Source of the DNA: Craterostigma plantagineum | Lineage: Eukaryota > Streptophyta > Magnoliopsida > Lamiales > Linderniaceae | DNA length: 64,000 nt | Reading direction: 5' to 3' | Assembly (NCBI GenBank): GCA_027422505.1 | Contig: JAPQWV010000017.1 | Coordinates: 17,919,501 to 17,983,500 of the forward strand | In this document: piece by piece, positions 21,778 to 34,600 of the stretch | How positions within the stretch are numbered: position 1 is the first letter of the stretch | Layout: every line of letters starts with the position of its first letter | Translations under genes and position numbers: made by a program | Notes under the pieces: model-generated | Databases searched by the model: none | Told to the model about the DNA's origin: nothing | What the model saw: the letters and a program-made list of their open reading frames with translations, nothing else

Positions 21778-24700
21778 CTATCTCGATATGTTTGGATCTC
21801 TGTGGAATTTAGGATTGGAAGCAAGTTTGAGGGCGGACTGGTTGTCACAGTAGACCACTGGGACTTGTTTCATACCAACTGCCAATTCTGACAACAAGTA
21901 TTTAATCCATAAAATCTCAGCCACTAATGATCCCAAGGCTCGGTATTTCGCTTCTGTAGATGATCTTGAGACATTTGCTTGTCTCTTTGCTTTCCAAGTT
22001 ATCATAGAGTCACCCATGAAGGTACAGTAACAAGAAACTGATTTTCTGGTATCCTTGCAGCCCCCCCCAGTCTGCATCAGAGAACCCTCTTAGCTCCATA
22101 TTCTGTTTTGAATCAAAGGAATTCCTTGTCCGGTGATGCCTTGAGATACCTAAGTAAATGATGTGCAGCCTTCATGTGTTCTGTCCGAGGAGCTGATATG
22201 AATTGGCTAAGTTTGTGGACTGCAAACACAATGTCTGGAGCCGGCCAACTAGCCTCCTATATCTGAAAGGATCACACAACAGATCACCATCTAATTCTGT
22301 CAAGCTGTCTCCCTGATTCATAGGTGTAGACAAAGGCTTTGAGTGCGTATTGTCTCTGTGATATGTAAATACCTTCTTTACTTCTTACAACTTCGATGCC
22401 CAAGAAGTACTTAAGCTCACCTAAGTCCTTAACTAGCATGAGTGAAGGAATTCTTTAACCTGTTCCAGTGCTTTAACAGAGGGTCCAGCAAGCACTATTT
22501 CATCTACATAGACCAGTAGCACCACCAATCCCTCCTCTTTCCCTTTCACAGACAGGGTATGGTCTGATTGGGTCTGCCTAAAACCAAAGATCTTGACTGC
22601 CTCGGTGAATTTTTTGTTCCATTGCCTTGATGACCGCTTGAGCCCATATATTGACTTATGTAGCTTGCATACCATTCTTTTTGAGCCAGTTCTTTGACTG
22701 TTTTATAGAATCCCTGAGGTGGATCCATATACACCTCTTCAGTTAGGTCCCCGTTGAGAAATGCATTACTGACATCGAGCTGCATCAGACTCCATTCTAG
22801 TTTGCTGCCAATGTAAGGATAATCTTGATGGTATTGGGCTTGGCTATTGGGGCAAAGGTCTCTATGTAATCGACCCTTTCCCTCTGATCATATCCCTTTG
22901 CCACCAAATGGGCCTTATGTTTCACAATCTACCCATCTGAGTAATGTTTCAGGTAAAAAATCCAGCGCTCCCTATTGATCTCTTCCCTTCGGGGAGTGGA
23001 ACTAGTGACCACGTACCATTTGCTTCTAGGGCACTGAACTCATCATTCATGACATCCTCCCATTTCTTGTTCCCAATGGCCTGTGCATAAGTCCTAGGCT
23101 CGACTGCCTCTGATATTTTGGCCATGAGTGTATGGTATTCCCTGGTAAACTGTTGGCTGGAGTAAAATTTTGAGATTGGATATAAGTTGCTTACGAACTT
23201 GTTACAGTAGTAGTCTTTCAGATAAGCAGGCTTTCTCTGTTCCCTTTCTATTTTTCTCTGTTGCTGCTGTTGGGATGGATTCTGCTCTTCCGCATGAGTC
23301 ATATCAGTAGCTATAAACTCAGGTTCTTCCACTCCTGTATGAGTAATGTCAGCAGCTGTGTATTGAGGTTCTGACAAGGTTGGTCCATTGTTTTCTGGTG
23401 GGGAAAGATTCCCATCCTCAGCTGCTGGAGAAGGAATCCCATCCTCAGCTGCTGCATCAGAATGGTAAGACCTTGGCAGCACACATTCAGGAAGTGGATC
23501 TGCTGTGGTGCTGGCAGTTTGATGAGACTTAAAGGGCAATTCATCTTCTTTGAATTGAACATCCCTGGACACCAGTATCTCCATTGTCTTTATGTCCATT
23601 ACCTTGTAGCATTTGACACCATTCGGATAACCTAGAAGACACACTCCCTCGCTCTTGCATCGAACTTTTTCCTGCCAGCTGTTAGAGTGGAACTAAAACA
23701 CAAACAGCCAAATACTCTTAGCATGTTAAAGTCCACTGGTTTTTGATATAAGAGTTGATATGGGATTTTATTTCCTATGTTAGTGGATGGAGTTCTGTTA
23801 ATGAGAAAGGCTGAAGTAAGGACACACTCGAACCAATATTGGATAGGTATACCAGACTGAAGAAAAGTGATATAGCTAAATTAAGTAAATGTTGATGTTT
23901 TCTCTCTACCACTGAATTTTGCTGAGGTGTTTGCACGCATGATAGATGATGTATTATCCCTTTCTCTCTAAAAATCTGTGTTAGATTAAATTCCCTTGCA
24001 TTATCAGTTCTGATCACCTTAACCTTACTCTTAAAATGAGTCTCTACCAGGGCTAGGAAGTAACTAAGTACCACAAAAACTTCAGATTTATATTTGATCA
24101 TAAAGATCCATGTAAACCGAGAATAATCATCAACCACAGTAACAAAGTACTGATGTCCTACGTGTGAAGCAACATGGAATGGGCCCCACACATCACAATG
24201 TATAAGATCAACAGGTTCACATGTTGTTTTATTATTATCTGGAAATGAAAGCCTTTTTTGTTTAACAATTGGGCATATCTTACAATAAGAGCTCATGGAA
24301 CTGCCATCATGTTCTAAAGTGGTCCTAACTAGTTCCAAAACTCTAGCTGATGGATGTCCTAACCTCCTATGCCAAGTATCTATAGAAACTTTATTAAGAA
24401 ATACAGATTTATAATCTATCTGGGAAGGTACAGGTTCTGCTCTAATATGTAAAGGTCTGCAAGTTTCCTACCCCTGCCAATCTGCTATAGAGAATTGTCC
24501 TGCATCATAGAACTGTTAGCTTCAAACATAAATTTGCAATTTAGGCTGCTAGCTAGATGACCTACTAAGAGCAAGTTGAAGTGAAACTGTGGTATGAACA
24601 GCACATCAGTCAGGGTAATAAATTGATTAATGATGCAAGACCCTGCTTTGTTTACTCTGATAACAGAGTTGTCTGATAATATCACGTTAGATTCTGCTAT

Positions 24701-25978
24701 TGTATGCAGGTTTGACAACAGTTTATCGTTGCCACAAACATGTTTTGTGGCCCCTGAATCCAACACCCAAACATTCTGATTTCTCAGCAAAGGCAAGTCA
24801 AAAGAGAGACAAAAACCTCTACCTTTATCAGATTGGTTCTGTGGTTCCGCAAAGTCTGGGGTGTTTGTCATTGACTGGTCATCAGGGCCTTTAACTTTGC
24901 AGTTGTGAGGACGTTACCTGCAGTTGGACCAAAGACTCTCCCTTATTGGAACCATTCTGGAGCACTTGCTGTCCTTGCCTAGGTCCTTGATCTGTTAGGA
25001 ACTGATTCACCCTACTACCTCTCAGCTTCTGGCCTGCTTTAAATCCTGGGGGATAACCGTGGAGTTGGTAGCAAGTTTCCACAGTATGACCCCTTCTATT
25101 GCAGTGGGTACACAAAGGTTTCACTTGCTCCTTTTTCTGGTAGTAATTTCCTTTCTTGTAAGTTTCCTGATCTGTCCTGGCAGCCATTACAGCCAAGCTG
25201 CTGCTGTGATCCTCTAGTCCATGTGTAGCACAAGAACCATTCATCTTTGCCTCTCCTCCTGGATCAGCAGTGAAAAGACTCGGTTAATTGAGGCAAAGGA
25301 TCCATAAGTAAGATCTGACCTCTGATGGCTGAGAATGAATCATTGAGCCCCATCAGAAAAGCCAAAACGTATTCTTCATCAAGATGGATCTTCATTTCTT
25401 TGATGCCTCCACAAGTACATGTGCACGTTGGCCCGTAATTGGACAGCTCATCCCACAAGGTTTTGAGCTTGGTGAAGTAAACCGCAATTCCATCAGAGCC
25501 TTCAGATTCATTAACTCCCTTTTCAATTGAAAGATCCTTGGCTTGTTAGTTTGGCCGAATCTTTCTTGCAAATCAAGCCAGACTTCTCGAGCTGTGGAGC
25601 TGTATAATATGCTCGCAGAGATTTCCTTTGAGACTGAGTTTAGAATCCAGGAAATCACCACATTGTTATTGCGTTTCCAAGCACTAATCTGATTTTGGGA
25701 GGTGACTGAATTCTGGCTATCTGCAACGGGTGGCAGCAAAACTCCATCGATGAACCCTTCTTTGTTTCTTCCAATTAGGAAATCATCATCGCCCTACTCC
25801 ATGTGGCATAGTTCTCGCCATTTAGCATCTCATGAACCAGAATTTGGCCGGAAGTATCATTATTATTGAGGAAGTATGGATCGTTGATGAGCACCGTCGA
25901 AGTTGAGTTTGTCAACGTTGGTGTTGTCGCCATTCGCGATTCGATTGATTGCAGAATCGATTCCAGAAGAAGAAGCAA
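21778..25978 (-). pseudogene. Copia gag-pol pseudogene
   Basis: Domains appear in copia order on the minus strand. Gag begins at 25978 (NDPYFLNNNDTSGQILV, then NYATWSRAM) and continues in a second frame through 25264. A CCHC knuckle, CTHCNRRGHTVETC, lies in 24891-25244. Protease has VWVLDSGATKHVCGN at 24485-24871. Integrase (23775-24338) shows DYSRFTWIF, RTDNAREF and QNSVVERKHQ. The post-integrase spacer (22949-23644) contains CLLGYPNGVKCYKV. Reverse transcriptase (22433-22785) has QLDVSNAFLNGDLTEEVYM and VYVDEIVLAG, a changed YVDD. RNase H (21778-22077) has SRSSTEAKYRAL and YCDNQSALKLASN. At least seven frame breaks or stops separate these blocks, so no functional polyprotein remains. Confidence 0.85.
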
Positions 25979-26037
25979 TTAGATCGCAGCTCAAGTCTTT
26001 GAGATCGCACCTGAAGCAAGTGTTCGCTCTAATACCA

Positions 26038-26474
26038 TATGAAGAATTTGATTCTAGTAGTTTCTGAACACGAAGATGTAACGTGGTTCAGATTCAAGCT
26101 CTTGAACCTTATGTCCACGGCTGAAAGAGGTTTCTTTTATTGATTACAGAAAAGAAACTTTACAGTGATGAAAATGACTTAAGCTTAACAAATGCTTAAA
26201 GAATCAGTATTTATATTAAAAATGACACCGCGCGTCTTCATCAACGGTTATAACCGTTATTGGCTCCAAGTGTAGAAAACGTCCTTAGTAACTGCGTCTT
26301 TATAAGTGAAGAGCACCAGTTAATGAGAAACGCGATATTATAAGTGGGATGCGATTTATCCTTCTGAGACTTCTGTGAACTGTTTTATCCAAACGAGGAT
26401 TGAGCTGAGCAAACATACTCAAGACTTCTCTGAATCTTTTCCATGTCTGTCTGAATGTTCTTTATGTCTTGATA
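26038..26474 (-). repeat. 5' LTR of copia element (437 bp)
   Basis: This copy is 24 bp longer than its partner at 21196-21608, the difference being one internal indel after GGTTATAACCG. The primer-binding site adjoins it at 26026-26037. The promoter should lie here, reading leftward. Confidence 0.92.
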
Positions 26475-26479
26475 TTTGT

Positions 26480-27806
26480 GGACTGTTACCTCCATAATTG
26501 ATCTACACATGATAGTATATGAATGAACTTGTGAATTTAGTACAGAAGATCTTATTTCCAGTTATTTGTGTCTTGTGTCGAAAGTCTTCTTGACATTGAT
26601 GGTGGTAAGATGATGGTCGCATTTCTTCACTTTAAAAAATTAAACGATGCATCTCTTAAGCCAAAAGATGTTCATTAATCATAGTCGTGCATAACTTTCC
26701 GTAAATTCAACTATAAATCCATGTATGTCCATTCATTATTTTCATAACTCCGTAATATCTTCGATCACTGTAGAATGCATTGCGGATTTATTTTTCTCTA
26801 ATCGTGAAAATTCTTTTGCAAATTTCATATCCAAATCTCACGTGAGAGTTTATATTGAATGGAACAAGTATGCCGATCTCCGAATTTAGAGTGCTATTAC
26901 TAAACAATTGATGTTTCATGGGAAATGATTTTAGTATTTGGTTAGCACAATAGGCATGAAAATATTGTTTTGAGGACCTAATGTCCAACCAAACATCTAC
27001 ATTAAAAGCAGTTTGGCATCACACAATACACGTTCTATATATTATACTTTACATATAAACTTATATAGGGAAGATAACGCAACACATGAGTAACACCACC
27101 ATCCATTGATGCATAACCATTCAATAAATTCAAACTATTAATTATGTATAATGTTCTACAGTTGCAAAGCATCTCAATATCTCTTCATTTGTTGCTGTAT
27201 TTATAGCGATGTACGCATTTGCATGTTCCCTTGGTAATATATACATATGGGGTAGCCATGTCCCCTCTTTGTTTAGTAATATGTCAAAGCAGGATCATAT
27301 CGTATCTACATTTTGTCAACTTTCATGACGACAATATTATGATACTTTATCATTTAACGACTTCTAAACCCATTATAGATTTACCGTTATTCTTAAAATT
27401 ATTTTCCTTCGTTTTCCATGTAAGTGTATTGCCAATCCTTGGTCCTAAATAGAGTAGCACATATTAATCAAACCAAACAATCATATGAGCACGACAGAGC
27501 AACACAAGTGTTATTTTATGAATTCAATTACAAAAAATAGTAAACTTTTAACCACTATTCAAAACTACTTACGTTTTTATGTTAATTATTATTATTTCGT
27601 TTTACCATAAAATTACCACTTCGCACACTAATTGCATTGGATAATTAGTAATATAATTATTAGTAATTTTATATTAACGAAAATTTAATTACAACAATTT
27701 TTAAAATGTTTCAAGAATTCTCTCTCTAAAAAACCCTACCTCTCTCCCTCTCATTCTCTCGGCTGCCGAACACAAAATTTCCAAATCCTCCATCCATTAA
27801 TGGAGG
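26480..27806. other. Intergenic DNA without recognised gene
   Basis: AT-rich sequence with no coding motifs. Bases 27720-27790 are pyrimidine-rich (CTCTCTCTAAAAAACCCTACCTCTCTCCC) like a plant 5' leader. The DNA that resumes after the neighbouring LTR element at 30229 is also TC-rich. That may mark an old promoter or leader split by the insertion, but no gene follows. Confidence 0.35.
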
Positions 27807-27811
27807 TTGGG

Positions 27812-28110
27812 TGATAGAGAGAGGGGCATGGGCCGAGGGCCATATTGGTTTACCGACGGCGGAAACGGCCTTGAGCCTACTGTTCGTGGGCTGGAGAGTT
27901 AGTCTTTAGTTTATATTTTTATATTATTATTATATTATTATTATTAAGAGTTATTGAATAAGTATTTGCCAATTAGTACGGCCCGCTAGTATGTGTATTT
28001 AAACCCCAGTTAGGGTTTGGACGAAGATTATGCAATAAAAATATATTGGTTTAGCCGTGGAGCTTGGGCAACGGTTTCATCCGTTGATTTTCCGATTTAT
28101 GTTTCTATCA
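27812..28110 (+). repeat. 5' LTR of gag-protease element (299 bp)
   Basis: It is closely similar to the 3' LTR. The next bases are A-TTGGTTCGACCTGCCGG; a primer-binding site should begin TGG at 28113, but I cannot name the tRNA. The ATT run is short here. Confidence 0.9.
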
Positions 28111-28217
28111 ATTGGTTCGACCTGCCGGATCCCATTCCCGCCGGTATGACCAGGTGATCATTTTGGATAAGCTGGAGGTCGATCAGGCCGAGGTGAGGGA
28201 GAAATTGGACACACAGT

Positions 28218-29706
28218 GTGCAATTAAGTGAGATCGCAGCGTCCTTGGTTGCACTATCGAAGGCAATTCTGAAACAGCCAGAGGAGGAGACGTCTGTCTC
28301 TCCCGGGGGTGACGCCACCCGTGGGAGATCAAACGCGCATGAGTGCTTCCCCTCACATCTGCTGTCGTTTGAGGGGGAAGATCCGATCGGGTGGATTGCT
28401 AGGGTTGAAAAACAGTTTGAACTGAATGGTACTCCACCGGAAAGGAAGGTTCCGGCAGCTGGGGTTGCCATGGACGGGGCCTCTTTGCATTGGTGGACGA
28501 GGATGAAGCGCAAAAACATTGGATGTCGTGGGAGGAATTCATGCAGGCGATGGTGGCTCGTTTTGACACACGTTTCAAGGGCAGTAGGTTTGAACGAATG
28601 TCCGGAGTCAAAGAAGAGCGGAACAGAGGAGGAATACATCTCTGTGTTTATCCAATTGGCGGGTCAGGTTCCGGGGTTGACGGATGCCCATTACTTGGGC
28701 TATTTCATGAATGGGTTGAAAGGGCAGTTTCGGAGCTCATTACGGCTGTTTCGCCTAAATAACTTAGAAACGGCGATGGAACTAGCGAGAGATATTGAGA
28801 ATTATTTATCGTTTCAGAGTGGAGGGCGAGCGGGTTAGACTTTCAGTGGTTTGGGGATGCATTCGGGCAATTCTCGAGGCTGCCAAGGGAGAGTAATGCG
28901 ACAGCAGTGGGTGGCAGTGCATGGGGTTCGACCGGGAGCTTCTCTAAACTGGCTACGCATTCCCTAGGAACGACTGTGCTATCCGGACAGTCCACTGCCC
29001 GCTCTAGATTCACTGGACTTCCATCGAGTGTATTAGAAGACCTAAGAGCAAAGCGGTTGTGCTTTAAGTGTAAGAAACCGTTCACACCTACGCATGACTA
29101 TCCGTTCAAACAACTGAGAGTGATGTTGGCGGAGGAGGACGAGGAGTTCAATCTCCAACAGTACGAGTATTATAAGGTGACAGGGCAGGAAGAAGTTCAA
29201 AAAGACCAAGTGGGTTCAGATGACAAAAGGTGGCAATCTTCTGATTTATTCCATGACCGGAATTTCCAGGCCTCGCAAAATGAGGTGACACGGCATCGTG
29301 GGAGGACGCACGGTGACAATATTGATTGATAGTGGCTCAAACGACAATTTTATTTCCTCATCCTTGGTTTCCTTACTTCGACTTAATGCGGATAAGACGG
29401 GCAAATTCAGGGTGCAGTTAGGAGACGGGCATAGACATGAGTCAGAAGGGGTGTGTAAGCAGCTTACCTATCTCGTTTTCGGGATGTGCTATTAAGGTAG
29501 ACTGTTATGTGTTCGCTTTGGGCGGGATTGACGTAATTCTGGGAGTGGCATGGCTCGCTACGCTGGGAGAAGTTTGCACGAATTGGGAAACGCTAACCAT
29601 GAGTTTTGAGCGGGGTGTGACCGAGTGGAATTACGAGGGGATCTCGCGTTGTGCTCGAACGTGGTGGGAAGCCATTCTGTGGATGCGGAATTGCCGGAGA
29701 GTTTGA
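28218..29706 (+). pseudogene. Gypsy-type gag and protease pseudogene
   Basis: Gag starts around 28218 with FPSHLLSFEGEDPIGWIARV and DGASLHWW, the usual retrotransposon gag fold region. It shifts frame near 28490 (MSWEEFMQAMVARFDTRF), then shifts back near 28620 (EEYISVFIQLAGQVPGL, FMNGLKGQFRSSL). A stop at 28838 separates a further frame with LCFKCKKPFTPTHDYPFKQ, a cysteine-histidine knuckle whose last cysteine position is changed to Tyr/Phe, followed by the acidic AEEDEEF segment typical of gypsy elements. Protease is at 29298-29495 (ILIDSGSNDNFIS, the DSG active site) and continues in the frame of 29437 (VILGVAWLATLG). The coding part stops at about 29706 without any polymerase motif. Confidence 0.82.
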
Positions 29707-29908
29707 AGATAACAATGGGGTCGGACTGGGAACCCAAGGAGGTGCTAGCATGGATGAAGGAACGTAAAAAGGAGGTGGAAGATGAGCAACTATTTTCGGC
29801 GATAGCGCAGCCCGGAGTTGATGCGACTCGGATGAGTAAGATCACCTCTCAGAGCCAGTTTCCTGTTTTCAACCTTGAGGACAAGGTTGTTTCGAAGGGG
29901 AATGGAGG

Positions 29909-30010
29909 TGATAGAGAGCGGGGCATGGGTCGAGGCCCATATTGGTTTACCGACGGCGGGGACTGGCTTGAGCCTACTGTTCGTGGGCTGGAGAGTTAGT
30001 CTTTAGTTTA

Positions 30011-30067
<57 letters not shown>

Positions 30068-30223
30068 GAGTTAGTATTTGCCAATTAGTATGGCTCATTA
30101 GTATGTGTATTTAAACCTCAGTTAGGGTTTGGATGAAGATTATGCAATAAAAAATATATTGGTTTAGCAGTGGGGCTTGGGCAACGGTTTCATCCGTTGA
30201 TTTCCGAATTTCTGTTTCTATCA
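29909..30223 (+). repeat. 3' LTR of gag-protease element (315 bp)
   Basis: It matches the 5' LTR apart from point differences and an expanded ATT run at about 30010-30066, some 18 units, where the 5' LTR has only a few. The difference is microsatellite growth after insertion. Confidence 0.9.
30010..30066. repeat. (ATT)n microsatellite
   Basis: About 18 uninterrupted ATT units within the 3' LTR of the gag-protease element. The homologous part of the 5' LTR is much shorter and interrupted. Confidence 0.9.
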
Positions 30224-30568
30224 TTGGGGGAGCTCTATCTTCTTAATTATCTTTTTCTTTTTCCGTGTCTTTCTCTTTTTAGTTTGTCAGTCAGTTTTCC
30301 GTGTTGGGAGATTCAATCTCCTCATTGTAGGAGTGACTTCTCTTCCTTTTGGGAGTGTCTTTCCGAGGAAAACAAGATACTTGAGCCGAAGATCGAAGAA
30401 AATGAAGAGTATTATTAATTTGACTTAATAGCTTTTTTGTGTTAGGTTCATTAGTAGACCTGTCAAAATGACCCGCAACCTGCGGGCCGGCCCGCCCCGG
30501 CCTGCCTATAGGGCGGGTTGGGCTGGGATTTTTAAGGACCGCCAGAAGGCGGGCCGCGGGCAAGCCTG

Positions 30569-31315
30569 AGGTGTAGTTTAACGGTCTTTATCATATGAAT
30601 TTGATAAGACGAAAAGATACTGTTAAAAATAGTATTGAAGAGGAGTATGATATTCCTCAAGATTTAGACAAATTAAATCGTTGGACAATTCCTATGATAG
30701 ATTATTAATTAATTTATGAATTAGGAACTTTTGAGAAATTAGGTTTGAAACAGGTAATCAAAACTACTAAATAACAATTTCTATTAATTCCGATAATATT
30801 GTTCACAGAGTTTTTAAAAATCAAGACGAGGAAATGAGTCTGAAATGGATTTCATGTTTAATGGATTTAAAACCCAAAATTGATTTTAGTTCGGGTTCAC
30901 CAGCAAGAAAGAAAATTAACAAGAATTTAATCTAGCCAAATGGGAAGTCTTTCGGAAATGGTTTTTTGAAAGTTTTAATAAAGAAGATAAAATTATCCAA
31001 GAAAAATTTTATAGTTATTTGTCAGAACAAAATGAAATGTTACCTTTTATTCCATGGTTTTTGACAAAATATTTTAAAAATATGATTTCTGTTCTGGAAA
31101 GAAACTATAAGCTTTTTCAACGGGGAAAATCTGAACTCAATTTATCCTCCTCAAACTAGTTTCCAAATGGAAAAAGAAAATGAAATTAGATATTTTAATG
31201 CTTTTCAAAAATTATTTGAAAATGATACGCTTACAATAACTATAGGTCATATTAACTGTCTTCTAAAACAACAAAATTATACAAATATGTATGTTATAGT
31301 TTTGGGAGAACAAAT
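30569..31315 (+). pseudogene. Endogenous pararetrovirus fragment: leader and ORF1 start
   Basis: It starts right after the hAT GC-rich end with GAGGTGTAGTTTAACGG, a leader sequence found again near 61990 and 62240. It then reads a broken N-terminal ORF1 segment, skips the movement-protein core, and resumes in the region upstream of the coat protein (peptide YFNAFQKLFENDTLTITIG). It is full of stops. The same peptide region, better preserved, is on the minus strand at 60095-60739. The fragment is cut at 31311-31315 (CAAAT) by the copia insertion and continues at 45092. Confidence 0.75.
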
Positions 31316-31612
31316 TGTTGGTCCCAATTGCACCAAACAAGGAATCAAAGAGGCTTTAATGGAATGAAAAGGGAGAGGTTCTCACCTTCAAGTGTGTGTA
31401 TTGTGTGAAAATAGGATAAGCCTTTTGATCTTTGATTACCTTTCAAATTGTGTTGGTAAAACCTTAAATACCACATTAACCCTAGGTATATTAAGGCCCA
31501 AACACTAAAAATTTAAATAATTACATTCTAGTCCAAAGCCCAAGCTACAAAGATAATTACAATATAAAATCCAAGACTTAAACTATTGACACAATCTATA
31601 AATATCCTAACA
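31316..31612 (-). repeat. 3' LTR of Sirevirus-like element (297 bp)
   Basis: Ends are TGTTGG and CTAACA on the plus strand. It differs from the partner LTR by only a handful of substitutions and a one-base A-run difference, which points to a recent insertion. The polypurine tract appears at 31613-31624 as ATCTCCCCCTTT. Confidence 0.92.
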
Positions 31613-31670
31613 ATCTCCCCCTTTGTGTCAATTGTTGGGAGTCTCGGAACTTGGGCGTTGTGATGGTGGA

Positions 31671-34600
31671 TTAGCGAGTGTGTGTTTCGCGAAGTCCTAG
31701 CTTGAACTCGAAGGCGCGGAGATTCCTTCGAAGGACTATTCGATCAGCTATAGCGTCGATGAACTTCGCGAACTTGGATCGCCAGTGTGGATCTTCTTCC
31801 GAAAGGATGCGGCAAATCCTCATGAGTTTGTCTTGGATGATGGTGAGCGTCCCATCTGAGAATTTTGCCACTTCGGAGCAGCGCAGCAGCCTCATCTTTC
31901 CCTTGTAGTTCGAGTAGGCGACCGCCGGATCATCTCCGTCGATCACATCGCCTTCTCGGTAGTCGTCCGCGCTTGAAAGATGGGCGAGTTAGGTTCACCT
32001 TCTTCAGGTTGTGCTCCACCGCCATCTGCAGATCATGGGTGGCGAAGAATCTGACCTGTCGGAGCATATGGCGCTTGAGAGCTATGTAGCCCATGGTGAT
32101 CGGTTCAGCCCATACGAGATGTCCCGAACTTCTGAGGACGAGTCTGAACTGCTTCATGGATTCCAGCATGTTGTACAGATCACCTAAGCGCAGAAATTTG
32201 AAGTCCGCCTCGCTTACTTCACAGCAGCTCTCGTCCTGCCTCATCACCGTGAACACTAGATAGTGAACTCGTCCTTTCGACTCTTGGCGAAGGTCCGTGA
32301 CTTTGCAGATGGGGGCCCGATTCATTTCCAGAGCGATGTTTTCTTCATCGGACAGCGTCCTCTTTGTGCACTTGTGGCAAAGAAGGCTCCATCGATAGAG
32401 CTTCTTCTTTTCCTCGCTCCAATTTTGAATGTTCATCAGCTCATATTCGTTGAAGGTCGTGATGATTTGCTCCTTGCGCCGCCAGATCCTCTTCCTGATC
32501 TCTTCTTGAAATGGCGCGGTGATCTTCTTATTTTCCCACGGTGCTTCTGGTATATCCGCCGTGGGCACATCCGGTTGAGCAGGAGGAGCCTCAGCTTGCT
32601 GCGCTTGAAATTGTAGGATGTTCTCGAGCTCGGCAGGTTCAGCGTCGTACTCCTCTCCGTTCTCGTTTTCTGCAGTGTTGATTAGAGTGAGCGAGGCTTC
32701 CTTTAGCAGACGTCGAGCATTTTCCACCAGCTTCCTGGCTGCTACTGCATCGGCGGGTGTGTACAGTCATTCATCGTTAAAGATGTAAGCCTCGATCTCG
32801 TTCTGTGCGCAGTAGACGTCCTCGGAAGCCATGTTGGAATCGGTATTGAGAGGGGTATGGCTGTGTGGTGGCGAGGGTGTTGCGTCGGAGGAGTTTGAGG
32901 ATTGTGGGGATGGTTGTGGTGGAGATTCTGGTGGTTCGGATGAGGTGATGATTTTGGCTAGGATGATTTGGGCGTCGATTGGTGTAGATGTGGTGGTGTC
33001 CTCTAACGTCGATGTGGTAGTTAGAGGTTCCGAGACGGTGGGTGGAAAAGGTGTGGTGGTTGTCTCTATCGCCGATGTGACGATTAGAGTTACGGAGACG
33101 GTAGTAGGTGGTAGTGTTGGTGATTTGGCTAATGACTCGGGGTTAATGGGATGGGATTTTTGGCTAGTGGGGTGTGGGGTTTCTGTTGCGGGCGTTGTTT
33201 CAGGTGCAGAGGAGGAAGGCGGCGTCGATTGTACGAGTCCTTGTGATTGTGAGCCTTGTTGCCTCTCCCCCTCGCGGCGATCTTGATCATCATCTTGATC
33301 GTTGCGCCTGATCCCGCTAGACTCGCCTTGAGTGCGGCATGTCATGGGTTGAGTTATTATTTTCTTCATTTGCTGTTCCTCCTCGTCGAGTTCCGTCATT
33401 GACTCGAATCTTGCTCGTAGGAGGTAGAAGAGCTCCTTTGCGGAAATTGAGGAGAGAACAGCTTCAGCGTCCACATTTTGAGTTGGTGGTGGCGTCTCCG
33501 GAGCCACACATTTGCCTTTGTCGATGGTGGACGCATCGAGACGCGCGTAGACTTTATCGAGGATAGACGCCTCAAGAGTCTTTGCAAACTCTTGAAGACG
33601 AGTCTCTAACGCGGTCTCAGTCACGAACTGGGGTAAGTTTAACAAGTTGGAATCACGAAGAAATCCAACTGTCACCGAATCGGAGAAGATAGCCGATCGG
33701 CCGCCCGTTTGCACAGGACGGGAAAAGATGGGGTCATTCAGACTTCCCGTTGGCATCATCGATGAGACAGACTCAAGCGAATGATGGCCTAGGGTCACGG
33801 TTGTTGTGATGTTGGCCGTGCTAGGTCTTCCGCTCTCAGGCACAGAGACATCACCGAGCGTTCTGACAGAATCACGAAGACTCTGTAGTGCGGTAAAAGG
33901 TGTAAGTGTCCTAGAAACGTAAGAAATTATGGGGTGTGAGGGCACTATACTCGATGTGCATGAAGAGGATGCAGTCTGAGGCGAGGGACTGCTTGTTTCA
34001 ACATTGACTATCTCCAAGTGGGATGTCGATGGTATACGTGGCTCCTCGTGGGATGAAATATCTTCCAGTAGAGAGGAAGATAAGTGGATTAGTGGGGTCG
34101 TTTGCGTGGTTGAGCCAAATGCCACGTCTTCTACTCGAGAGGTGAACACATCACCTCCTGTACCTACGGGTTGGGCTCGGCTTGTATGTGACTGAGGAGG
34201 TCGATCGTGTTTTTGTTTCGATCGACGCTCCGTGGGGCGGCTTACATCATCCTCACATGTTCGTTTTTTCGGTACGCGGGTGGAAGAGGATGCGGCGCGA
34301 CTCGATGACTTTTTTGTAGTGGGGGTGGGGTTTTGGCTAGTCTCGGGGTTAGGAGCAGGGGGGTTAATCTGCTCCGTAGGGACAATGGATAATGGGCGTG
34401 GGCTTTCGCGGAAAGAGGCTGTTGAATCACGATATTCTCGGACGTGTGGATTGGTCGGGTCTGCATAGGCGAGAACGGCGTCCGGGATTATCATGGCGTG
34501 TCGATCTTTAGCCGGAATGTTTTTCTTGGCGAACTTTTCGATGGGGATGATGAAGTGCTCGCTCGCCGGGCGGATGCGGATGTTGGTGGAGAAAATGCGG

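Larger units (their letters stand above)
21196..26474 (-). mobile_element. Ty1-copia retrotransposon, full-length but decayed
   Basis: Two LTRs enclose a minus-strand gag-pol region. The flanks are an exact 5-bp duplication, TTTGT, at 21191-21195 and 26475-26479. On the minus strand the 5' LTR (26038-26474) is followed at once by TGGTATTAGAGC (26026-26037), an initiator-Met tRNA primer-binding site with one change. The 3' LTR (21196-21608) is preceded by a purine tract seen as GCCCCCCAC on the plus strand. Total length 5279 bp. The coding region is broken by many stops and frameshifts. Confidence 0.92.
27812..30223 (+). mobile_element. Short gag-protease LTR element (TR-GAG-like), Ty3-gypsy type
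   Basis: Two LTRs start TGATAGAGAG and end TTTCTATCA, so the LTR ends form a perfect inverted pair TGATAGA/TCTATCA. The flanks are an exact 5-bp duplication TTGGG at 27807-27811 and 30224-30228. The whole element is only 2412 bp. The interior codes for a gag with a knuckle-like remnant and an aspartic protease in gypsy style, then passes directly to a purine tract (GAAGGGGAATGGAGG) and the 3' LTR. Reverse transcriptase, RNase H and integrase are wholly absent. Such gag-bearing terminal-repeat elements depend on enzymes supplied in trans. Confidence 0.9.

Noticed and set aside
32831..33286. Plus-strand open frame of 151 codons rich in Val, Gly and Asp
   Set aside because: It is antisense to the Ser/Thr/Pro-rich part of the copia post-pol ORF; the odd composition is a mirror of that low-complexity region.
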